Positions 1 to 8,530 are shown, counted from the first letter of the stretch. The stretch is DNA of 64,000 bases from Cellvibrio sp. pealriver (GCF_001183545.1 NZ_KQ236688.1:3360395-3424394), one strand, 5' to 3'. The notes: generated by a model from the letters alone, not told the origin. Numbers and translations: made by a program.

Positions 1-840
1 CCGGGTGATTTGGTCGCCATTGAAACACCTACTTTTTATGCTGCACTGCAAATTTTAGAGCGCTTGCAATTAAAAGCGGTAGAAATTCCTGTGCACCCGC
101 GCGACGGTATTCATTTACAAACACTGGAAGACAGCTTACAGCGTTTGCCGATTAAAGCCTGTTGGCTGATGAGCCATTTTCACAATCCGCTCGGCGCATC
201 CATGAGCGATGAAAAAAAACAAACCCTGTGCGAATTATTGCATCGCCATCAAGTGCCTTTAATTGAAGATGATGTTTACGCTGAATTGTATTTTGGTGTA
301 ACACCGCCCAAACCCATCAAACAATTTGACCGCTCCGGTTTGGTGATGCATTGCGGTTCTTTTTCCAAAAACCTTGCTCCCGGGTATCGCGTAGGGTGGG
401 TATCTGCTGGCCGCTATGCGGAACCAATACAGCGTTTGAAATTGATGACAACCATATCGCCTTCGGTTCCCGCGCAAGCGGCTTTGGCCGATTATTTACA
501 GCAGGGCGGATATGATCGCCATTTGCGTAAACTGCGCAATTCGTTGGAGCAACAACAACAGTGCATGTTGAATGCGATTGCCACTTATTTTCCTAAAGAC
601 ACGCGTGTTACACGCCCAACTGGCGGATATTTTTTGTGGGTGGAATTACCAGAGCAGGTGGACAGTTTGCAATTATTTTCCATGGCATTGGCGCAGGGCA
701 TCAGTATCGCTCCCGGGCCAATTTTTTCTGCAACGCGGCGATTCCGCAATTGCATCCGGTTGAATTACGGTTATGCGTGGAATAAAGAAATGGATGATGC
801 TTTCGCAACATTAGGGAAATTAATTACTTCCTTGCTCTAA
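1..840 (+). CDS. PLP-dependent aminotransferase domain, MocR/PdxR-type regulator (5' truncated)
   Basis: The reading frame is open from the first base, so the N-terminus lies outside the window. What is visible is a fold-type I aminotransferase domain: the N-P-L-G segment of LMSHFHNPLGASM, the IEDDVYAEL strand carrying the PLP-binding Asp, and the PLP-lysine motif GSFSKNLAPGYRVGW, followed by a small C-terminal domain with GGYFLWVELPE. This arrangement is usual for the C-terminal part of MocR regulators, which have a GntR winged helix in front, and also for stand-alone class I/II aminotransferases. Close resemblance of the SFSKNLAPGYRVGW stretch to MocR proteins makes that the preferred call. 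No terminator is evident after the stop. Confidence 0.8.
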   Translation, partial: PGDLVAIETPTFYAALQILERLQLKAVEIPVHPRDGIHLQTLEDSLQRLPIKACWLMSHFHNPLGASMSDEKKQTLCELLHRHQVPLIEDDVYAELYFGVTPPKPIKQFDRSGLVMHCGSFSKNLAPGYRVGWVSAGRYAEPIQRLKLMTTISPSVPAQAALADYLQQGGYDRHLRKLRNSLEQQQQCMLNAIATYFPKDTRVTRPTGGYFLWVELPEQVDSLQLFSMALAQGISIAPGPIFSATRRFRNCIRLNYGYAWNKEMDDAFATLGKLITSLL

Positions 841-898
841 CGTCTGGGTTCGCTGTGCTAATGCCCTGACTCGCCGCTCTAATGAATAGACTCGCAGT

Positions 899-1591
899 TT
901 ACACCACCGCCGAAATCCAGCGGCGCAAACGGCTGCGCAGATATTGCATCATCGGCTTGCCGCGCCATGAACCCCAACACAAATGCGCACCAATGGTGTG
1001 CGCAGTTTTTTTTGCGGTCAGTTTAGCCATTGCAAATTCCGGATAAATAACATAGCTGGGCATCACTGTAATATCGTCTTTATAGTGCGGATGTTCCTGC
1101 AAAAATAATGTCAGCGCATGCGGGCCACTGAGAAACACAATATTGGTTTCACCGGCGCGATGCTTGGCAAAAATCTGTTCGATAAATTTTAACCACATCT
1201 CAAAGCCCGGCTCCGATGCCATAAAGGCATTGCCCAGTTTTGCGCCACCGCCAATGCTTTTGCATTCCGGCTCTTCAATCGCTAATACACATTTATTATT
1301 AAGAAATTTTTGGTTAATCGGTTTATAGAAAACATAATCGGTATCAAAATAAATTCCGCCATACACGTACAGATACAAGCAGCGCGCAATATCCACACGG
1401 ATTACTCCCACCGGAATACGTAAATAATCTTGTAGAAATTGCGGCGCTTTCTCCTGCACAAGCTGGAGATTGGTTTCATCGGTCCAGGCGTGGTATTCAA
1501 AATCGGGCATTAATGCGCGCGCGCGACGCGTTAGCTGACGCTCTTCCCAAACGTAGGACTTGGAACATTGGTGCAGGATTTTCGGAATCAT
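899..1591 (-). CDS. GT32-like glycosyltransferase with DXD motif
   Basis: Protein of 230 residues beginning MIPKILHQ, the typical start of the Gly_transf_sug (GT32, OCH1-like) family. The segment RVDIARCLYLYVYGGIYFD contains the conserved arginine, and the following D-T-D is the metal and nucleotide-sugar binding DXD. Such enzymes move a sugar from a nucleotide donor to a glycan, capsule or lipid acceptor; acceptor and sugar cannot be read from the sequence. An ATG 18 bases upstream is possible, but an AAGGA seven bases before the internal ATG favours the start given. There is no signal peptide or membrane anchor. It stands alone between two unrelated genes. Confidence 0.75.
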   Translation of the reverse strand: MIPKILHQCSKSYVWEERQLTRRARALMPDFEYHAWTDETNLQLVQEKAPQFLQDYLRIPVGVIRVDIARCLYLYVYGGIYFDTDYVFYKPINQKFLNNKCVLAIEEPECKSIGGGAKLGNAFMASEPGFEMWLKFIEQIFAKHRAGETNIVFLSGPHALTLFLQEHPHYKDDITVMPSYVIYPEFAMAKLTAKKTAHTIGAHLCWGSWRGKPMMQYLRSRLRRWISAVV

Positions 1592-1682
1592 GGCGTTTTC
1601 CTTTTTCATCTGGCGATTAAAACCGGAATACAGCGCTTAGTTTTAATGTTTGCAATTGCTATGCCAGTAAAAAAGGAGCCGC

Positions 1683-2633
1683 TCAACCCTGACCGGTTCT
1701 TCGCTGTTTGAGCGTGGGTGATTGATAAAGATATTGGTCGTGATCCACCAGCCACAGCTCGCGGTCGCGGCACATATCCACGAGATAATCGATAAAACGC
1801 CGCACATAGCCAGGCATGTATTTATCTTTGGGAAACACCAGACTGAGGGTTTTTGTCTCCCGGCATTCTGCTAGCGGCAGCGTCGCCAATTCGCCACTTT
1901 GCAGTTCGTCGTAGCACATAAATAAAGGCAAATGCACCAATCCGAAGCCTTGGCTGGCAAATTGTTTGGCAAGGATAAATTCATTGACCACTAATTGCCG
2001 GCACTGTTGCAGCGGCGAATCGCGGCCAGTATTGCCCGAACTTTTGCTCACCATAATGTAAGTGTGACGCGCGAGATCATCGGCTGTTTGCGGCGGGCTG
2101 ATTTTTTTCAGGTAACAAGGGCTCGCGACCAAACCGTAATTAATCGTGCCCAAACGGCGCGCGACCAGCGATGAATCCTCTAACTCGCCCAAACGGATCG
2201 CCAGATCAAAACCGTCGCCCAATGCAAAACTGTTGCGGTCACAGACATTAATATCCAATTTGATACGCGGATGTTTTTCCATAAACGTCATCAGGTAATT
2301 ACAAATGGCTTTGCTGTTGCAATCGTGCGGCAGACTGATTTTGATATTGCCTTCCAGTGCCGTCTGGTGCGCCTGTACCTGCGCATTGGCCAATTCAATC
2401 TGCTGGATAATCTGGCAGCAGTGTTGGTAGTAAGCCTGCCCCGCACTGGTCAATTGGAAATAGCGGCTATTGCGCGCAATCAGCGTCACGCCCAATGCCG
2501 CTTCCAACTGTGCCAATTTGCGGCTGATGGTTTGTTTGCTGCTGTTTAATTGCTTGCTCGCGGCGGTGATGCTGTTTAATTCTGACACGGCATGAAAAAT
2601 ATAAATGTCGTTTAAATTAACATTGGATACCAT
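1683..2633 (-). CDS. LysR family transcriptional regulator
   Basis: Protein of 316 residues with an N-terminal winged helix-turn-helix (LNDIYIFHAVSELNSITAASKQLNSSKQTISRKLAQLEAALG, about residues 7-50) and a C-terminal periplasmic-binding-like effector domain (about 90-295). Length and layout are standard for LysR-type regulators of the group that includes many small aldehyde and drug-responsive members. The target is probably a neighbour: the nearest divergent gene is the DoxX-like membrane protein across a 479-base gap. The inducer is unknown. Confidence 0.88.
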   Translation of the reverse strand: MVSNVNLNDIYIFHAVSELNSITAASKQLNSSKQTISRKLAQLEAALGVTLIARNSRYFQLTSAGQAYYQHCCQIIQQIELANAQVQAHQTALEGNIKISLPHDCNSKAICNYLMTFMEKHPRIKLDINVCDRNSFALGDGFDLAIRLGELEDSSLVARRLGTINYGLVASPCYLKKISPPQTADDLARHTYIMVSKSSGNTGRDSPLQQCRQLVVNEFILAKQFASQGFGLVHLPLFMCYDELQSGELATLPLAECRETKTLSLVFPKDKYMPGYVRRFIDYLVDMCRDRELWLVDHDQYLYQSPTLKQRRTGQG

Positions 2634-3112
2634 AAACCCCTCAACAAAAGTTGACGCAGAAAATAAAGGTACTGCTCTACTGAGTTCTGTAGAACCTCTG
2701 TTTGCTGGGGCAAATCGCTAGGTTGGATTGGCTGGCACTTAAATTATCATGCAGGCCAATCAAATTTCCTGATGAGGTGTATTGGTCTTAGTGTGGTTTG
2801 CAATGTATCGTCATTGCTTTTTTATTTCTGTTAACCGTATTCCCGCGAGGCTTTTTTTGGGTTTGGTCGCGCAATTCCGTTTTATTTTTTATCTCCATAG
2901 CGCTAAACCGTTTGCTGATGTGAACAATAAACGGTGACCACAAACTACCGCGGCTTATTTAACACAGCTTCCCTCCAAATAACAGCCCAAATCACCGCCG
3001 CGCGCGTATCAAAGCTGCAACGCAGTGTCCCGATAATTTCACTCTGCAAATAGGTTGTTGACGAATAGTATCTTCGCCCTGCTACTGAATAACGAATAAA
3101 AGGAGCCTTGAT
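2634..3112. other. Intergenic region between divergent lysR and DoxX-like gene
   Basis: 479 bases without a credible gene. Just upstream of the lysR start lies GTTCTGTAGAAC (2684-2695), an imperfect dyad with five-base arms, which could be a LysR-type site. A strong Shine-Dalgarno (AAAGGAGCC) precedes the gene at 3113. No RNA gene or terminator was recognised. Confidence 0.45.
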
Positions 3113-4141
3113 ATGAAATGCCGCCTCTCTTTATGGCTTGTCTTATGCCTTGCCCCAGCACTGTTTCCGCAGATGGCGCACGCGCACGTTAAATGGTTTG
3201 TCGATGACAGTCACGCCTTTACTGAAGCCGGTTATTTCTTTGATAGTCTTTTTGCATTTATCCTTACCGGTGCATTTTTATTTGTAGCAGCCGCCAGCCT
3301 CTTACAGCGGCACGCACGGCAAAACATACGCAGCTATGATTTTCTTTATGCACCTGTCAGTAAACTCTGGATGAAAAATCCATCGCGCTACATCAACACC
3401 TTATTAAAATTTTCACTGGGAATATTGCTACTCGCCAATTTACTGCAAGGGCATTTTATTGCACCCAATTTCGTGCGCGATGGCGGATCATTTGAATACG
3501 CACTGGTTCAGGCGCTGTTGATATTGTTATTGATTGTGGATGTCAGCCTGTTTGCATTGGCACTCTTTGTGTTTTCACTTTCGCTATTTTTATTATTTCC
3601 TATCGCCAGTGCGATTGATTACGCACCGGAATTAATTGCGCTGAGCATCGCACTGTTTTTTACCAGCCCGCGGTATGCAGAGGGGCGTTTAAATATGAAC
3701 TTTTTCGGCAAACAATATCGCATTCAACATCGCTCATTGGCTGTCGGCATTGTGCAATTTGGGTTGGGTTTGCAATTAATTATTCTCACCTTCCATGACA
3801 AATTATTGCACCCCGGTTATGGCCTGGCATTTTTGCATGAGTATCCGGTGTTTAATTTCCCACACTATTTTGGCTGGCACAGTTTTACCAATACCCATTT
3901 TGTTTTTGGTGCAGGCATGGCCGAGCTGTGCTTTGGTGTATTGCTCGTGGCCAATATTGCACCGCGCATTGCATCGCTGTTAATTGTGATTATTTTTACG
4001 TTGACCGGAATTGTGCTGGGGCCAGAAGAATTACTCGGCCATGTACCAATTATTGCGATGGCACTGGTCTTACTGCTCACACCGCTCCCCGGTTTTGCCG
4101 CACCTGAAGCGCAATTGGATTCGCAACTATTACCAGATTGA
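3113..4141 (+). CDS. DoxX-like integral membrane protein
   Basis: Protein of 342 residues with a signal-like N-terminus ending in MAHAHVKWFVDD and about eight hydrophobic segments. The second half, with HDKLLHPGYGLAFLHEYP and FVFGAGMAELCFGVLLVANIAPR, has the look of the DoxX/DoxD-like family of four-helix units, here perhaps two units fused. Family members have been linked to thiosulfate or quinone redox chemistry and to membrane stress, but no specific reaction can be assigned. The start has a good Shine-Dalgarno. The gene is divergent from a LysR regulator that may control it. Confidence 0.55.
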   Translation: MKCRLSLWLVLCLAPALFPQMAHAHVKWFVDDSHAFTEAGYFFDSLFAFILTGAFLFVAAASLLQRHARQNIRSYDFLYAPVSKLWMKNPSRYINTLLKFSLGILLLANLLQGHFIAPNFVRDGGSFEYALVQALLILLLIVDVSLFALALFVFSLSLFLLFPIASAIDYAPELIALSIALFFTSPRYAEGRLNMNFFGKQYRIQHRSLAVGIVQFGLGLQLIILTFHDKLLHPGYGLAFLHEYPVFNFPHYFGWHSFTNTHFVFGAGMAELCFGVLLVANIAPRIASLLIVIIFTLTGIVLGPEELLGHVPIIAMALVLLLTPLPGFAAPEAQLDSQLLPD

Positions 4142-4188
4142 CCTGTGGCAATTTACCAGCATTAAATGCGACGAACTGTGCGCGGGAG

Positions 4189-4467
4189 TCAGCGCTGCTC
4201 GCGGGTATGCCACACACGTAATACATAAAGAGTGTCAGCATGGATTTCATAGCGCAGCTCATAAGCGCCAATCAGGATACGACGAACTTCGCGCGGTAAA
4301 AATTCATCCAGCTTTTCACCAATACGCGGATTAGCGAGCAGTTTGACAGGTGATTGGGTGAGGTTCTGGATAACCCGCGCAGCGGCAGGTAGATTGAGGG
4401 GAGCGAGAAAATCGTAGAGCCGCGCCAAATCCATGAGCGCTTTACTTGTCCATTCGATTTGCATCAT
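4189..4467 (-). CDS. ParE/RelE superfamily toxin
   Basis: A 92-residue basic protein with the ParE-type layout: an N-terminal helical hairpin (SKALMDLARLYDFLAPLNLPAAARVIQNL) followed by a beta sheet ending in LRYEIHADTLYVLRVWHTREQR. ParE toxins poison DNA gyrase, whereas RelE toxins cut mRNA. The helical hairpin and the R-x-W-H-x-R ending favour ParE, but the target cannot be decided here. The start overlaps the antitoxin stop as ATGA, implying translational coupling with the antitoxin made first. A second in-frame ATG follows immediately. Confidence 0.85.
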   Translation of the reverse strand: MMQIEWTSKALMDLARLYDFLAPLNLPAAARVIQNLTQSPVKLLANPRIGEKLDEFLPREVRRILIGAYELRYEIHADTLYVLRVWHTREQR

Positions 4468-4733
4468 TTGGGTACCGGTAAGGGTTTGTCTGTACCCAGA
4501 CTTTCAGCCCACGCCTGCACAGAGTGGTGATCAATAACTCGCCCCTGATCTACGTCGTCAAGCGCCTCCCGGGTCAAGCGGCTGCGCTCTTCTTCCTGAT
4601 CAATCCAGGCTGCTAGCGCCTGTTTGATAATCCAACCACGTGAACGCTCAAGGCGCGTAGCCAATTCATCAATCTTTTCAGCCATTGGCAGGGAAACATG
4701 GGCGGTTATTACTTTGGTGTCTGCGGTAGCCAT
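4464..4733 (-). CDS. Ribbon-helix-helix (CopG/ParD-like) antitoxin
   Basis: An 89-residue protein with an N-terminal ribbon-helix-helix: the strand KVITAHVSLPMAEKID, helix A, the turn RSRG, then the helix WIIKQALAAWIDQEEE. The C-terminal half is acidic and probably wraps the toxin. It precedes and overlaps the ParE-like toxin by four bases. Twin palindromes just upstream are probably its operators, giving the usual autorepression of such modules. Confidence 0.85.
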   Translation of the reverse strand: MATADTKVITAHVSLPMAEKIDELATRLERSRGWIIKQALAAWIDQEEERSRLTREALDDVDQGRVIDHHSVQAWAESLGTDKPLPVPK

Positions 4734-4743
4734 AACAGTCTCT

Positions 4744-4778
4744 TAATCACAGTGATTAGAAATTAATCATAGTGATTA
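4744..4778. promoter_or_regulatory. Twin palindromic operator of the toxin-antitoxin operon
   Basis: A perfect 15-base palindrome TAATCACAGTGATTA (4744-4758) is followed by a one-mismatch copy TAATCATAGTGATTA (4764-4778). Their centres are 20 bases apart, close to two helical turns. They lie directly upstream of the antitoxin start and next to the stop of the radical SAM gene. Such spacing suits cooperative binding of RHH dimers. The function is inferred from position and symmetry. Confidence 0.75.
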
Positions 4779-4790
4779 CCAATGTTGGAT

Positions 4791-5972
4791 TCAACCAAAA
4801 ATATCCATCTGCCCATCGGACTTTTGGGTGGCGGGGATGTGTAGGGGTTTGCGGAATTGGGTGCAATCCAGTTCGCCGTAGCGGCGGCTTTTATCGAGGC
4901 CGTAGCGTTTTAGGCCTTTTAAAAATCGCTGGCGGATCATATCGGCCCACAGCCCTTCGCCGCGCATGCGCGTGGCAAAATTTGCATCGTAGTCTTTACC
5001 ACCGCGCATATCGCGGATGCGGTTCATCACCCGCGCGGCGCGTTCGGGAAAGTGGATTTGCAGCCATTCCTGAAACAGCGGATTGATCTCCCACGGCAAG
5101 CGCAGCACGGTATAACCGGCGGCAGTCGCGCCTGCATCGGCGGCGGCTTTTAATACGCGCTCGATTTCCTGCTCAGTAATAAACGGAATAATTGGCGCAA
5201 CACTCACCATGGTGGGAATGCCCGCATTCGCCAAACGCTCGATAGTTTGCAAGCGGCGAGTGGGCGATGCGGCGCGCGGCTCCAAAATGCGAGCGATGCT
5301 GTGATCCAACGTCGTGATGGTAATCGCGACTGCCGCGAGATTTTTCTGCGCCATCGGCTGCAGCAAATCAATATCCCGTTCAATTAAGGCCGATTTGGTA
5401 ATCATTCCCACCGGATGGTCGCACTCATGAAACACCTCCAGACATTGGCGGGTGATATTCAGCTCGCGCTCGCAGGGCTGGTAGGCATCGGTGTTCACCC
5501 CGAAGGCGATGGGGCTCGGCTGATAATTCTGCTGCGCGAGTTCACGGCGCAGCACATCCGCGGCATTGGTTTTGGCGTACAGACGGGTTTCAAAATCCAG
5601 CCCCGGCGATAGCCCCAAATACGCGTGGGTCGGGCGTGCAAAACAATAGACGCAACCATGTTCGCAGCCACGATAGGGATTGATGGAGACGCTGAATGGA
5701 ATATCCGGCGACTGGTTGCGGCTCAAAATGCTCTTGGCCAGCTCGGGGGTGACGTGGGTTTTTAACGCGGGGCGGATGTCAGTGTCATCCTCATGGGGTT
5801 GCCAGCCATCGTCCACGGTTTCAATCAGCTGGGTTTCAAAACGGCCGGCAATGTTACTCGCTGCACCGCGCCCCTTTTGCGCTTGGGGTTTGGCGACGAT
5901 CCACAATTCCGGGTCTATCGATTCTGAGCCTATTGATTCCGGGTCTACATAGTCATGATCATCAGCCGCCAT
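4791..5972 (-). CDS. PA0069-family radical SAM protein (spore photoproduct lyase-like)
   Basis: A 393-residue protein with the radical SAM cysteine motif C-x3-C-x2-C in YRGCEHGCVYCFARP, about residue 105-116. It belongs to the family typified by Pseudomonas PA0069, related to the Rv2578c group and to spore photoproduct lyase. These proteins bind a 4Fe-4S cluster and S-adenosylmethionine; the substrate is not established. The start ATG is followed by an acidic N-terminal stretch. A perfect LexA box about 34 bases upstream of the start implies DNA-damage induction; the Pseudomonas relative is, as I recall, also part of the LexA regulon. That fits a role in DNA repair but does not prove it. Confidence 0.85.
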   Translation of the reverse strand: MAADDHDYVDPESIGSESIDPELWIVAKPQAQKGRGAASNIAGRFETQLIETVDDGWQPHEDDTDIRPALKTHVTPELAKSILSRNQSPDIPFSVSINPYRGCEHGCVYCFARPTHAYLGLSPGLDFETRLYAKTNAADVLRRELAQQNYQPSPIAFGVNTDAYQPCERELNITRQCLEVFHECDHPVGMITKSALIERDIDLLQPMAQKNLAAVAITITTLDHSIARILEPRAASPTRRLQTIERLANAGIPTMVSVAPIIPFITEQEIERVLKAAADAGATAAGYTVLRLPWEINPLFQEWLQIHFPERAARVMNRIRDMRGGKDYDANFATRMRGEGLWADMIRQRFLKGLKRYGLDKSRRYGELDCTQFRKPLHIPATQKSDGQMDIFG

Positions 5973-6003
5973 ATCACCACCCCCGAATTACTGCAGTGCA
6001 ATT

Positions 6004-6023
6004 TACTGTATATAAAAACAGTA
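6004..6023 (-). promoter_or_regulatory. LexA (SOS) box
   Basis: The sequence CTGTATATAAAAACAG at 6006-6021 matches the gammaproteobacterial LexA consensus CTGT-N8-ACAG exactly, and flanking TA on both sides extends the symmetry to 20 bases. It lies 34 bases upstream of the radical SAM start at 5972 and 230 bases upstream of the GH16 gene, so the radical SAM gene is the likely target. Confidence 0.85.
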
Positions 6024-6249
6024 TTTTGCGCTTCATAGCGGCTGCTTGGCAAGGTACGACTTTTATCTGTGAGCAGGATTTTGCGTTTGTTGGGTGTCAT
6101 TGTCGGTTTGCAGCGCATCATTTTACGTTTAGTGCTCAAACTGGTGCGACGCGCCCTGTACCTGCCCACAAGATACGCTTGTGGCATTCAGTGGTTGCCA
6201 CCCAACGACAAACTCAAGCGTTTTCTAATAAAGATAAAAGGTACTCGCT

Positions 6250-7419
6250 ATGTTCACTCTCAATCGCTATACCGGCGTGCTCTTTGCGCTCGCCACCCTG
6301 ATCGGCGTTAGCATCACCAGCGCCGCCACTGCCAAGCCTTACAAAGCGGCGGAAATCTACTCCAAGCAAACCTATAAATACGGCCGCTATGAAATGCGCA
6401 TGCGCGTCGCCAAGGGGAGCGGGGTATTGTCCACATTCTTTACCTACAAAAATGGATCGGAACAGCCGGGGGTTTTCTGGGAAGAAATCGACATCGAGAT
6501 CTTCGGCAAGAACAACGCCACCCAATGGCAGAGCAATGTGATTATCGGCACCAATCGCCCCACCACCAAAACCGAAGGGGTGCACACCATGCCTTATTCA
6601 TTGGGCGATGGTTACAACACCTATGTACTGGAGTGGACACCCAGTTACATCGCCTGGTTTGTGAACGGCACGCAAGTGCGCCGCATTAACGGCGGCCAGT
6701 TCGTCACCAGCCTGACCAGCCCGCAAGATCTGCGATTCAATCTGTGGGCGGCGAATATCGCCGAGTGGGTCGGGGCTTGGAACCCGAACATACTGCCGGT
6801 TTATCAATTCGTAAATTACATCGAGTACAAACCCTGGAATGCTTCTACCAATAGTTTTGGCACCGGCTGGCGCGATGATTTCAACAGCTTCGATACCAAT
6901 CGCTGGAATAAAGCCAACTGGACGTTTGGTGAAAACCTGGCGGATTTCGACCCCAATAACGTCGTCGTAAAAAATGGCATTTTGGTATTGGCACTGACCC
7001 GCGAAGGCCAAACCGGCTATACCGGCACACCTCCGGCCGATAACGGCTCTACGCCCGCACCTACCGTTTTTATTGAAGCAGAAAGCTTCAATGAAGTGGG
7101 TGGTAGCGTCAATGTGGCGGGTGGAGTTGTGGGTTATATCGATGCCGGCGAATGGTTCAAATACCACAATGTGAATATCCCGCAGGCCGGGACTTATCGC
7201 GTGGAGTACAAAGTCGCCTCGGCACTGACCACGGCGCAATTTACACTCGATAAAAACGGCGTTGGCTTGGGCACCATTAGTGTTCCCAACACCGGTGGCT
7301 GGGGAACCTATCAAGTGATTTCACACAATGTGTATTTGAATGCAGGTGTGCAAAGTTTGGCGATCTACGCCAACACTGGCGGCTTTAATATCGATTGGAT
7401 CAAGCTCACTAAAATTTAA
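6250..7419 (+). CDS. Secreted circularly permuted GH16 beta-glucanase with C-terminal CBM6
   Basis: A 389-residue protein. Residues 1-28 form a Sec signal peptide. Residues 29-197 hold the GH16 jellyroll with the catalytic signature E79-I-D81-I-E83 (nucleophile E79, acid/base E83). Residues 204-252 (GWRDDFNSFDTNRWNKANWTF and following) correspond to what is the N-terminal strand of Bacillus lichenases, so the fold is circularly permuted, as in the Fibrobacter succinogenes 1,3-1,4-beta-glucanase. Residues 272-389 form a CBM6 (IEAESF start, DAGEW, NIDWIKL end). The predicted activity is cleavage of mixed-linkage beta-1,3-1,4-glucan outside the cell. A terminator follows, then a paralogue. Confidence 0.9.
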   Translation: MFTLNRYTGVLFALATLIGVSITSAATAKPYKAAEIYSKQTYKYGRYEMRMRVAKGSGVLSTFFTYKNGSEQPGVFWEEIDIEIFGKNNATQWQSNVIIGTNRPTTKTEGVHTMPYSLGDGYNTYVLEWTPSYIAWFVNGTQVRRINGGQFVTSLTSPQDLRFNLWAANIAEWVGAWNPNILPVYQFVNYIEYKPWNASTNSFGTGWRDDFNSFDTNRWNKANWTFGENLADFDPNNVVVKNGILVLALTREGQTGYTGTPPADNGSTPAPTVFIEAESFNEVGGSVNVAGGVVGYIDAGEWFKYHNVNIPQAGTYRVEYKVASALTTAQFTLDKNGVGLGTISVPNTGGWGTYQVISHNVYLNAGVQSLAIYANTGGFNIDWIKLTKI

Positions 7420-7434
7420 TCTGTTTTAGCCCTT

Positions 7435-7469
7435 GGGAGAGGCGGGCACTGCTCGCACTCCCATTTTTT
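7435..7469 (+). terminator. Rho-independent terminator after GH16-CBM6 gene
   Basis: GGGAG at 7435-7439 pairs with CTCCC at 7458-7462, and an inner stem GCGGGCA with TGCTCGC lies inside. ATTTTTTA follows directly. It separates the two GH16 genes into different transcripts. Confidence 0.75.
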
Positions 7470-7522
7470 AATACTGTTTTTTTGATGTCGATTTTTAATT
7501 GTTTGTTGATGAGGTAAACGTT

Positions 7523-8518
7523 ATGCGTCGTTTGTTGTGTGTGTTGTTAACCGTCACTGCCGGATTGGTTAGTCATCTCGTTCATGCCAAGGCTTACAAG
7601 GGCGCAGAAATTTATTCCAGTGAAAGTTATCTGTATGGCCGTTACGAAATTCGCATGCGTGTGGCGAATGCCAGCGGCGTGTTATCCACTTTTTTTACTT
7701 ACAAAAATGGCTCGGAAGTCGGCAATACTTTTTGGGAAGAAATTGATATTGAAGTGTTCGGAAAAAATAACGCAACCGAATGGCAAAGTAATATTATTCT
7801 CGGCAGCTCACGCCCAACACTTCACACCGAGCAAGTGCACAACGCCAATACATCTCTCGCCAATGCGTATCACACTTATGTACTGGAGTGGACGCCGGAT
7901 TACGTCGCCTGGTATTTGGATGGCGTAGAAGTGCGCCGCATCACCGGCACCAGCACCGTCACCAGCCTCACCAATCCGCAAAGTTTACGGTTTAATTTGT
8001 GGGCATCGGATTCAGTGCCTTGGGTAGGCGCGTGGGATGACAGCGTGCTGCCCGTGTATCAGTTTGTAAATTACATCGATTACAAAGCTTACAACAACAC
8101 CACCAAAACATTTGAAGGTGGATGGCGCGATGATTTCACTACATTGGATACCACACGCTGGGGCAAAGCAAACTGGACATTTGACGGCAACCGCGTGGAT
8201 TTTGCGCCAGAAAATGTGGTGATCAAAGACGGCATTCTAGTGCTCGCACTCACCAAAGAAAACGCAACAGGTTACACAGGTACACCACCGGCAGATGAAC
8301 CTGCAAACACCAGCAGCTCCGCTGCAAGTTCCATTGCCGTTTCCAGCTCTGCAGCGTCCAGCTCCACTGCGAGTTCTATCGCAGCCAGTTCAGCCGCTGC
8401 ATCGTCTGTCGCCACGTCAAAAGCATCGGGCGGATCTGGCGGTGGCGGTGGCGCATTTAACTTGCTCGGCTTGATTGCGCTGTGTGGATTATTGTTGGTT
8501 CGTCGCGAGAAAAAATAA
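7523..8518 (+). CDS. Circularly permuted GH16 beta-glucanase with GlyGly-CTERM anchor
   Basis: A 331-residue protein from an ATG preceded by TGAGGT; a TTG 24 bases upstream is less likely. Signal peptide about 1-23. The GH16 core has the catalytic signature E73-I-D75-I-E77, and the permuted segment WRDDFTTLDTTRWGKANWTF lies at 201-220. After TGTPPADEP comes a Ser/Ala-rich linker (264-301), then GGSGGGGG, a hydrophobic helix and the ending RREKK. That tail is the GlyGly-CTERM pattern recognised by rhombosortase, which implies processing and surface retention or type II secretion. The paralogue upstream carries a CBM6 instead, so the pair probably divides the work between free, substrate-bound enzyme and cell-bound enzyme. 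Confidence 0.9.
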   Translation: MRRLLCVLLTVTAGLVSHLVHAKAYKGAEIYSSESYLYGRYEIRMRVANASGVLSTFFTYKNGSEVGNTFWEEIDIEVFGKNNATEWQSNIILGSSRPTLHTEQVHNANTSLANAYHTYVLEWTPDYVAWYLDGVEVRRITGTSTVTSLTNPQSLRFNLWASDSVPWVGAWDDSVLPVYQFVNYIDYKAYNNTTKTFEGGWRDDFTTLDTTRWGKANWTFDGNRVDFAPENVVIKDGILVLALTKENATGYTGTPPADEPANTSSSAASSIAVSSSAASSSTASSIAASSAAASSVATSKASGGSGGGGGAFNLLGLIALCGLLLVRREKK

Positions 8519-8530
8519 CCCTCACCCCAA

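Noticed and set aside
4011..4334. Open frame of 107 codons across the DoxX-like end and the toxin gene
   Set aside because: It crosses two real genes and has an unnatural composition; shadow of both.
6598..7314. Open frame of 238 codons opposite the first GH16 gene
   Set aside because: Antisense to a clear glycosidase and lacking its own ribosome site or known domain.
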